Source of the DNA: Pseudomonadota bacterium
Lineage (GTDB): Bacteria > Pseudomonadota > Alphaproteobacteria > Sphingomonadales > Sphingomonadaceae
DNA: 12,039 bases
Assembly: GCA_030271565.1 (NCBI GenBank)
Contig: JARXKR010000002.1
Coordinates: 24,301-36,339 of the forward strand
Direction: 5' to 3'
Part shown: one piece after another, positions 6,774 through 12,039 of the stretch
How the letters are laid out: the number at the start of each line of letters is the position of its first letter
How positions within the stretch are numbered: the first letter of the stretch is position 1
The notes under the pieces: generated by a model
The model's input: the letters and a program-made list of their open reading frames with translations, nothing else
Database searches by the model: none
Told to the model about the DNA's origin: nothing
Translations under genes and position numbers: made by a program

Positions 6774-7393
6774 CAGGCGGCGATCCCCAGCCAGCGCCGA
6801 AACAGCTCCATGCCGAAGCGGTGGCTCTTCTCCGGGTGGAACTGCACGCCGCGCAAGGTACCGTGGGCGAAGCCGCTGGTGAAGCGCGTGCCATAATCGG
6901 CGCTGCACAATATATCGGCCGGATTGTCGCACACCGCGCGGTATGTGTGGACGTAGTAATAGCGCAGATCGGGATCACCTTCGGGTATGATATCGTCCGG
7001 CCGACTTGGCGTGGTTGCAGTCCAACCAATGTGCGGCACCTTGAGCCGGGGATCCCCTCCGGTATCGATGCGCTTCACATCGGCGGCGATCCAGCCGAGC
7101 CCGGGGCGCTCGCCTTCTTCGCTGCCACGGCACATCAGTTGCATACCCAGGCAAATGCCGAGGAAAGGAATCTGCCGTTCAAGCGCCGCGCTGTTCAGCG
7201 GCGCGATCCAGCCGCCGTCATGCAGCAATTGCATGCCATAATCGAAATGGCCGACCCCGGGCAGGACGACCGCCTCGGCCCCCGCCAGCGCAGCGGGATC
7301 GGTGACGATATCCGCCGATCCGCCGATGTGCTCCACCATCCGCTTGATCGACTTGATATTTCCGAGGCCGGCGTCGATCACCGACAGATGCAT
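6773..7393 (-). CDS. hisH: HisH-like glutamine amidotransferase for sugar amidination
   Basis: A 206-residue class I glutamine amidotransferase. The nucleophile is C81 in LGICLGMQ, and the rest of the triad is H186 and E188 in QFHPEKSH. The N-terminus MHLSVIDAGLGNIKS and the internal PGVGHFDYGM are family signatures. It hydrolyses glutamine and passes ammonia to the HisF-like barrel encoded by the next gene, which overlaps by one base. It is the first gene of the hisH-hisF-wbpG operon and has the clearest ribosome binding site there, GGGAGA 5 nt before the ATG. All catalytic residues are present, so it should be active. Because no other his gene lies nearby and WbpG follows, it is read as the glycan paralogue, not the histidine-pathway enzyme. 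Confidence 0.92.
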   Translation of the reverse strand: MHLSVIDAGLGNIKSIKRMVEHIGGSADIVTDPAALAGAEAVVLPGVGHFDYGMQLLHDGGWIAPLNSAALERQIPFLGICLGMQLMCRGSEEGERPGLGWIAADVKRIDTGGDPRLKVPHIGWTATTPSRPDDIIPEGDPDLRYYYVHTYRAVCDNPADILCSADYGTRFTSGFAHGTLRGVQFHPEKSHRFGMELFRRWLGIAA

Positions 7394-7496
7394 GGCAGTC
7401 TCCCAAAGCGCGGCTGCGCGGGTACTCTGGCCTTAGCTGCTTGAACCTGCCGAGACAATTGCCAAGCAAGGCGCGTCCGCCTAGATCGCCGATAAG
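7394..7496. promoter_or_regulatory. Divergent promoter region, hisH-like / glycosyltransferase
   Basis: 103 bp between two divergent starts. For the rightward gene, TTGCCA (7459-7464) and TAGATC (7482-7487) stand 17 bp apart. If used, transcription would begin almost at the ATG at 7497, giving a nearly leaderless mRNA, which fits the lack of a clear Shine-Dalgarno there. The -10 match is poor, so this is tentative. I saw no convincing leftward promoter and no strong hairpin. Confidence 0.3.
7399..7404 (-). promoter_or_regulatory. Ribosome binding site of the hisH-like gene
   Basis: GGGAGA on the minus strand, 5 nt before the ATG at 7393. It supports this start for the first gene of the amidination operon. 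Confidence 0.6.
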
Positions 7497-8783
7497 ATGG
7501 ACCTGGGAACCACCGACCGCGCCGATCGCCCGAGCTTGCTGGTGCTCGACGCCGCCTACACGCTTGAGATGATCCGCGAGCGTGGGCTTGAAAGCTCGAT
7601 CACCTGCCGCGATCTCGATGGCTATTTTGCGCATGTGTTCAGTGTTCACCCCTTTGCGACTTTGTTGACCTCACCGGAATGGGGCAAGCGCTTCGGACCG
7701 CCGCAGTGGTATCGCCTGAACGAGGGGCATAGCGTGATCGAGGGGCGGATCGGGCGCTTTGGCTGGCTTGGCTGGCTGTTTCCGCTCAATTTTATGATCG
7801 CGCAGGCCGGACTGTTCGTCATGCTGGTGCGGCTGATCCGGCGCGAGAGAGTGGCAGCGATCCGGGTTGGTGATCCGCTTTACCTCGGACTGTTCGGGCT
7901 CGCGCTCAAGGCAGTGACAGGCCGGCCGCTGCTGATCCGGGTCAACGGTAACAACGACAAGGTCCGGGAAAGCACAGGTCGTCCGCTCTATCCGCGATTC
8001 TTTCGCTCGATCGCGCTCGAGCAAAAGATAGAAAAATTCGTGTTTCCTCGTGCTGACGTTGTTGCCGCGCCCAACCAGGACAATGTCGATTTCGCTCTGG
8101 CGCGCGGGGCGAAAGCCGGGTGCACCACGATCTTTCGCTACGGCAACCTGCTCGCTCCGGACCACCGCCAGCCTCCCGAGGAGCGGGGTCTCGACCGCGA
8201 GTTGTTCGCTCGCCTCGGGATCGAACCGGGCGAGTTCATGCTGCTGGTCGGGCGGCTCCAGGCGGTCAAGTTTCCTGACGATGCGGTTCGTGTCCTCGCC
8301 GAGGTGGTTGGGCGGGGGCACGACGTGAAGCTGTTCATCGCCGGGGACGGCGACATGCGCAGCGAACTGATTAACCTCGCCGATTCGCTCGGCGTGCAAG
8401 GCCGGCTGGTCATTGGCGGCTACCAAAATCAACACGCCTTGGCCCAACTCAATGCCCATTGCGCATTGGTAATCTCACCGCTCACCGGGCGCGCATTGTC
8501 GGAAAGTGCGCTTGGAGGCGCACCCATCGTGGCTTACGATCTCGACTGGCAAGGCGATCTGGTTCGTAACGGCGAGACTGGCGCGCTGGTGCCGTTTCGC
8601 GATATCGCAGCGCTGACTGACGCTACGGCGGCAATGTTGGACAGTCCGCAGCGGGCAAGCGAATTGGGGGAAGCTGCGCGGCTCAGGGCGCTGGCGATGC
8701 TTGATCCCGAAGTGCTCAATGCGCACGAGCGCGATACGTATGTGCGGTTGCTGGCAGGCGAGCCGCCGCAGCCCGGCTGTTGA
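7497..8783 (+). CDS. GT4-type glycosyltransferase
   Basis: A 428-residue GT-B fold protein. A hydrophobic helix near 88-113 (WLGWLFPLNFMIAQAGLFVML) suggests association with the inner membrane. The C-terminal Rossmann half begins with FMLLVGRLQAVKFPDDAVR (247-265), where the GRL...K pattern binds the donor nucleotide phosphate, followed by KLFIAGDGDMR (278-288) and SESALGGAPIVAYD (335-348). E336 fits the second Glu of the EX7E motif; the first is not present (Pro328). It should add a sugar to a lipid-linked glycan precursor in the cytoplasm; donor and linkage cannot be told from sequence. The start at 7497 is chosen because conserved-looking sequence (SLLVLDAAYTLEMIRERG) follows at once. The next gene begins 7 nt after its stop, so the two are probably co-transcribed. 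Confidence 0.85.
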   Translation: MDLGTTDRADRPSLLVLDAAYTLEMIRERGLESSITCRDLDGYFAHVFSVHPFATLLTSPEWGKRFGPPQWYRLNEGHSVIEGRIGRFGWLGWLFPLNFMIAQAGLFVMLVRLIRRERVAAIRVGDPLYLGLFGLALKAVTGRPLLIRVNGNNDKVRESTGRPLYPRFFRSIALEQKIEKFVFPRADVVAAPNQDNVDFALARGAKAGCTTIFRYGNLLAPDHRQPPEERGLDRELFARLGIEPGEFMLLVGRLQAVKFPDDAVRVLAEVVGRGHDVKLFIAGDGDMRSELINLADSLGVQGRLVIGGYQNQHALAQLNAHCALVISPLTGRALSESALGGAPIVAYDLDWQGDLVRNGETGALVPFRDIAALTDATAAMLDSPQRASELGEAARLRALAMLDPEVLNAHERDTYVRLLAGEPPQPGC

Positions 8784-8790
8784 GGGAACA

Positions 8791-9138
8791 ATGACGTTGT
8801 TCGAATCGCTACAACTCTGGTCAAACCACTGGGCGCATCTCAAGCTCAAGCTCGGCGCCGTCAGCGGGCTCAGCCCCGATGCACTGCATATCAATGCCGG
8901 ATTGCTGGTGCTGTGCCTCGCCGCGCTGGTGCTGCGCCGCAGCCCGCTCAGCGTCTGGCCGTGGTTGGCGCTGCTGGTGCTCGAATGCAGCAATGAAGCC
9001 GCCGATCTGATGCTCGAGGGTATGGGCAGCACCGAGGCGACGGTGGGGGCGGGGCTGCACGACATTGCCAATACGATGGCTGCGCCGACGCTGCTCTTGC
9101 TCGTCGGCTGGTGGCAGCGCCGGCAGGGCGCGACCTAG
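8791..9138 (+). CDS. Small integral membrane protein, function unknown
   Basis: A 115-residue protein with hydrophobic segments near 35-48, 53-66 and 97-108, so two to three membrane helices. The conserved-looking core is LECSNEAADL followed by HDIANTMAAPTLL; acidic NE.xxD and DxxNT residues between membrane helices recall small VanZ-like or otherwise unnamed proteins found beside polysaccharide genes. The start at 8791 is supported by GAGGGA just before it; the alternative upstream ATG would lie inside the glycosyltransferase gene in another frame. It probably assists membrane steps of glycan assembly (context only). Its stop is 3 nt from the stop of the convergent wbpM-type gene, leaving no room for a terminator between them. 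Confidence 0.75.
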   Translation: MTLFESLQLWSNHWAHLKLKLGAVSGLSPDALHINAGLLVLCLAALVLRRSPLSVWPWLALLVLECSNEAADLMLEGMGSTEATVGAGLHDIANTMAAPTLLLLVGWWQRRQGAT

Positions 9139-9141
9139 TCT

Positions 9142-11094
9142 TCAGGCCTCGCGGTCGATCGGGAACATCACTTGGTGCGTTCCATTGCGGCGGCGGTGGA
9201 CATGGTCGACGACAATCTCGTCGGGGGTAAATTCGCCGACAATCTGCCCGAGTTGCTCACGCAGGGCGTCGATATCGTTCGCCGCAATCGCCTGCTCGAT
9301 GCGCTTCAATTTGCCCGACAGCTCGCGCATGCCGATCATCGGTTCGCGCGCCTGCATGATCCGCGGGTGGCTGGTCGGAACCTCGCCTCCTTCGATCAGG
9401 AGTTCTTCGAAAAGCTTTTCGCCCGGGCGCAGCCCGATTACCGATATCTCGATGTCGCCGGTCGGATTGGCACCATCACGCACTTGCAGGCCCGACAGCT
9501 CGATCATCTTGCGGGCGAGGTCGGCAATCCGGATCGGGTCGCCCATGTCGAGCACGAATACCTCGCCGCCCTTGGCCATCGAGCCGGCCTGGATGACCAG
9601 CTCGGCCGCCTCGGGAATACTCATAAAATAGCGGGTTACGTCTTGGTGGGTGATCGTGACCGGGCCGCCATGTTTGATCTGGCCGCGGAACAGCGGCACC
9701 ACCGATCCGCTCGATCCCAGCACATTGCCGAAGCGTACCATCGAAAACCGCGTCTTCCCGTGATGCTCGCTGGCCAGCGCCTGGATGACCATTTCGGCCA
9801 ACCGTTTGCTCGCGCCCATCACATTGGTCGGCCGCACCGCCTTGTCTGTGCTGATCAGAACGAAGTCGCGCACGCCGTGCTCGCCCGCCGCGTGCGCCAC
9901 CGTCAATGTGCCGATGGCGTTGTTGCGGACACCTTCGGCCGGATTGTGCTCGACCAGCGGGACATGCTTGTAGGCTGCCGCATGGTAGACCGTCTCGGGC
10001 TTCCAGCTGTCCATGATCAGGGCGATCCGGCCGGCGTCGGTGATCGAGCCGAGCAATGGCACCAGCTCGACTCGCCCGGTTTCGAGCACCGCCTGCTCAA
10101 GCTCGCGGTGGATCGAGTAAAGCGCAAATTCGCTCGAATCGAACAGCAGCAGGCTCTTGGGCTTGAGCAAGACGATTTTGCGGCACAGCTCCGATCCGAT
10201 CGAACCGCCGGCGCCGGTGACCAGCACGGTCTTGCCGGTGATGTTGCGCGCCATCAGGATGTGGTTCGGCGCAATTGGATCGCGGCCCAGCAGGTCTTCG
10301 ATGTCGAGTTCGCGCAAGTCTTCCATGGCGACATGTCCGCCCGCGATGTCACTCAGCACCGGCAGCGTTCGGACCTGGACCGGGACACCCTTGAGCAGCT
10401 CGAGAATCTCCGCCCGGCGCGCGCGGGTTGTGCTGGGCATGGCAAGCAGAACGTGTTGCACCTCTTCCTTGACGATGCGCTCGCCCAGCCGGTCGGGCCC
10501 GAAGATCGGCTTCCCGTTCATGACGCTGCCGTGCAGGGACGGATCATCGTCGACGAAGCCGACCACGAACATCTCGGTGCTGTTGTTAAGCGCGGCGGCC
10601 AGTTGCCGACCGGCGCTCCCGGCGCCGTAGATAAACACTCCTTTGCGGCCCCCCATGGTGAGCGCGCGCTGGTAGCCTCCACCGAGCCAGAACTTTGCCG
10701 CCGCCCGGGTGACGGCAATTGCGAACAACAGGATCAGGGGCTGAATCAGTCCGAGTGTGCGAGGAACGTCGGGCACGCCGATAAAGGTGAACAGGGCTGA
10801 GAAGATCAGGAAATATATGGCTCCCGCGATCCAGAACGCGCTCATCGCGGCAGAACCCGAATAGCGGAAGATGGCGCGATAGAAGCCTAGTCGCACAAAC
10901 AAAGGAATGGCAATTATCGGTGCAACCAATACCGGTGCCAGCTGTAAATCCTTCGGCAGGATCCAAACGCCCAGGCGCAGATAATAGGCCGTCAGTACGC
11001 TGGCGACGCAAAGCGCACCATCCAGCGAAACGACAACCGCACGCTTCACAGGCCGCGGCAATTGCAGCACCCAGTTCTCGACCGACGTCAGCAT
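9142..11094 (-). CDS. wbpM: WbpM-type membrane-bound nucleotide-sugar 4,6-dehydratase
   Basis: A 650-residue protein of the large CapD/WbpM class. Residues ~15-132 hold four predicted membrane helices. A first Rossmann-like domain follows (VFIYGAGSAGRQ from 153), then the catalytic short-chain dehydrogenase domain with NAD-binding TGAGGSIGSE at 293-302 and STDKAVRPTNVMGASK at 415-430. The Tyr of the usual YxxxK is Met426 with Lys430, as known for WbpM. The enzyme removes water from UDP-GlcNAc to give a 4-keto-6-deoxy sugar, the first step toward QuiNAc, FucNAc or diamino sugars. The start at 11094 (MLTSVENW, GGGA 9 nt upstream) is chosen over an in-frame TTG at 11148 that would add 18 charged residues. 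It is probably a single-gene transcript. It could supply the sugar acted on by WbpG (inference). Confidence 0.92.
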   Translation of the reverse strand: MLTSVENWVLQLPRPVKRAVVVSLDGALCVASVLTAYYLRLGVWILPKDLQLAPVLVAPIIAIPLFVRLGFYRAIFRYSGSAAMSAFWIAGAIYFLIFSALFTFIGVPDVPRTLGLIQPLILLFAIAVTRAAAKFWLGGGYQRALTMGGRKGVFIYGAGSAGRQLAAALNNSTEMFVVGFVDDDPSLHGSVMNGKPIFGPDRLGERIVKEEVQHVLLAMPSTTRARRAEILELLKGVPVQVRTLPVLSDIAGGHVAMEDLRELDIEDLLGRDPIAPNHILMARNITGKTVLVTGAGGSIGSELCRKIVLLKPKSLLLFDSSEFALYSIHRELEQAVLETGRVELVPLLGSITDAGRIALIMDSWKPETVYHAAAYKHVPLVEHNPAEGVRNNAIGTLTVAHAAGEHGVRDFVLISTDKAVRPTNVMGASKRLAEMVIQALASEHHGKTRFSMVRFGNVLGSSGSVVPLFRGQIKHGGPVTITHQDVTRYFMSIPEAAELVIQAGSMAKGGEVFVLDMGDPIRIADLARKMIELSGLQVRDGANPTGDIEISVIGLRPGEKLFEELLIEGGEVPTSHPRIMQAREPMIGMRELSGKLKRIEQAIAANDIDALREQLGQIVGEFTPDEIVVDHVHRRRNGTHQVMFPIDREA

Positions 11095-11236
11095 GGCCAG
11101 CTGTCCCGATGTTTTACCAGACTTCGTCTTCAAGCTACCGCGACCCAAATAATTCCAATATTCGAAATCCAGGCAAGGATGTTGCGACCCTTACGCGGCG
11201 AACCAAGCTAGCATAGTCAAAAACATCTGCAACTAC

Positions 11237-11260
11237 AGCAAATTGGCTATCCGATTTGCT
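11237..11260. repeat. Inverted repeat / hairpin upstream of wbpM-type gene
   Basis: AGCAAATTGG at 11237-11246 and CCGATTTGCT at 11251-11260 form a 10-bp stem with one G-T pair and a 4-base loop (CTAT). It lies 20 bp past the stop of the M48 gene and about 140 bp before the wbpM-type ATG. In a leftward transcript it has one C-A mismatch and is not directly followed by a T run (TTTTT appears 9 bases beyond the stem end), so it is a poor intrinsic terminator; it may instead be an operator or act in the plus-strand direction. The rest of 11095-11279 is A+T-richer than its surroundings and shows no gene. Confidence 0.45.
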
Positions 11261-11279
11261 TTCGGCACTTGTTCTGCGA

Positions 11280-12039
11280 TCAACGCGGCGGTTCGGGCTT
11301 GGGGTTCAACAAGCCAATCTCCGCCTCGAGCGTGGCTATCCGCTTGCGCGGCGAATCGTGCACCGTATCGCCGAACGACAGGAACCCGATGGCATCTCCG
11401 TGCTCGCGCCAGAACTCCGGCGCGATTCGCGGGTTGTACCCCGCATTGGCCAGCAGGTGCACACTCAGCCGATCGGCCTCGCGTTCGGCCTCGCGCTCGA
11501 GCTGCTTCTTGTCACGCTGCGCAGCGGCGAGCTGTTCCCGGTGCTTGAGGATGGTGTGAGCAAGCTCATGCGCAAAGATCACCGCCAATGCGGAATCGCC
11601 GAACCGCGCAAGAAAGCCGCTGCTGATCTGGATGGTCTCGCCGTCGCTATGCGCCATCGGCCGACTGCCGGGGACCATTTCGAAGCGTGAGCGGCACGCC
11701 GCGTCGGGCTGCACAATGGCCGCGCTTTCCCTGCCCGAGCGCAGGATTTTGAAGACAATCGGCCGATCAGGGGGCAGGGCGGCAATGGTTCTTTCGGTTG
11801 CATCGCGCAGCTTGCTGTTCGTGTCGGAGCCTGCGAGCTTGCCCGGCACCGGCTGATCGTTGATCGCCACAATTCCGTCGCCGGGCAACAGTCCTGCGTG
11901 GACAGCTGCGCTTCCTGGAACAACCACTTCGATCCCAACTGACGTATCGAAGCCGAGTACCTTGCTCGCGGCCGGGCGCATTTGCGGCGGATATTGATCC
12001 AGTGCAAGTATTGTGACCCCGGTTGCGGGCATCAATCTG
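11280..12039 (-). CDS. M48-type metalloprotease with PDZ domain, 5' end outside window
   Basis: About 253 residues are visible. The frame stays open to the right edge, and the first in-frame starts (near 12032-12035) fall inside what reads as mature protein, so the true start and any signal peptide are probably outside. A PDZ domain comes first (GFDTSVGIEVVVPGSAA... AGLLPGDGIVAINDQPV), then a peptidase domain with HELAH (the HExxH zinc site, encoded near 11556-11570) and a downstream EREADRLSVHLLANAGYNP, whose Glu in EAD should be the third zinc ligand. This is the pattern of M48 envelope proteases such as BepA, which act on outer-membrane or periplasmic proteins. PDZ before the M48 domain is less common. 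It ends 185 bp before the wbpM-type start, in the same direction. A glycan role is not implied. Confidence 0.85.
   Translation of the reverse strand, partial: RLMPATGVTILALDQYPPQMRPAASKVLGFDTSVGIEVVVPGSAAVHAGLLPGDGIVAINDQPVPGKLAGSDTNSKLRDATERTIAALPPDRPIVFKILRSGRESAAIVQPDAACRSRFEMVPGSRPMAHSDGETIQISSGFLARFGDSALAVIFAHELAHTILKHREQLAAAQRDKKQLEREAEREADRLSVHLLANAGYNPRIAPEFWREHGDAIGFLSFGDTVHDSPRKRIATLEAEIGLLNPKPEPPR

Noticed and set aside
6027..7393. Reading the hisH and hisF homologues as histidine biosynthesis genes
   Set aside because: No other his gene is present, the HisF homologue lacks Asp11, and WbpG follows directly in the same operon.
9172..10800. A 542-codon open frame on the plus strand opposite the wbpM-type gene
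   Set aside because: It is antisense to a gene with full family motifs, and its product is His/Arg/Asp-rich low-complexity sequence typical of the reverse of G+C-rich coding DNA.
11095..11148. TTG start 18 codons before the chosen wbpM-type start
   Set aside because: It uses a rare start codon and adds a basic stretch unlike family N-termini; the ATG at 11094 has a plausible ribosome site. It cannot be fully excluded.
11237..11260. Intrinsic terminator of the protease gene
   Set aside because: In the needed strand the stem has a C-A mismatch and no T run follows directly; it is kept only as an inverted repeat.

Overview
The window comes from a G+C-rich genome. Coding bias, dense 1-4 bp gene overlaps, GTG start use and protein similarity suggest an alphaproteobacterium, probably of the Sphingomonadales (inference; no rRNA or other marker gene is present). 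It is mainly a surface-polysaccharide (O-antigen or capsule type) biosynthesis region with an unusual acyl-carrier-protein chemistry module built in. I saw no transposase, tRNA, rRNA or CRISPR array.

Layout. (1) 1-2916, minus strand: a tightly packed operon read right to left. It encodes an FkbH-type glyceryl-ACP synthase, a small acyl carrier protein (ACP), a left-handed beta-helix acyltransferase of the serine-acetyltransferase type, and the first 36 codons of an unidentified gene that leaves the window. (2) 3145-4886, plus strand, divergent from (1): an orphan E2-like acyltransferase (lipoyl-like domain, 2-oxoacid-dehydrogenase acyltransferase fold, cysteine-rich C-terminal tail), coupled through TAATG to an AcpS-type phosphopantetheinyl transferase that carries an N-terminal ACP-like domain. 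(3) 4883-7393, minus strand, converging on (2) with overlapping stops in a single CTAG: hisH-like, hisF-like and wbpG-like genes, the three-protein set known to make acetamidino groups on surface sugars. (4) 7497-9138, plus strand: a GT4-type glycosyltransferase and a small membrane protein. (5) 9142-11094, minus strand: a WbpM-type membrane-anchored nucleotide-sugar 4,6-dehydratase. (6) 11280 to the right edge, minus strand: an M48-type metalloprotease with a PDZ domain, 5' end outside the window; it looks like a neighbour rather than part of the glycan pathway.

How the parts may work together (inference). WbpM would start a deoxy-amino-sugar nucleotide pathway. HisH supplies ammonia, HisF channels it, and WbpG converts an acetamido group to an acetamidino group. 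FkbH would load a glyceryl (or related C3) unit from a glycolytic phosphoester onto the ACP, after the local AcpS has converted the ACP to holo form. The beta-helix acyltransferase and/or the E2-like protein would then move or modify the acyl unit, plausibly onto a sugar amine or hydroxyl. The FkbH + ACP + E2-like combination resembles part of the tetronate pathways (agglomerin, abyssomicin), but no FabH-like ketosynthase is visible here, so a glycan-decorating role fits better than tetronate synthesis.
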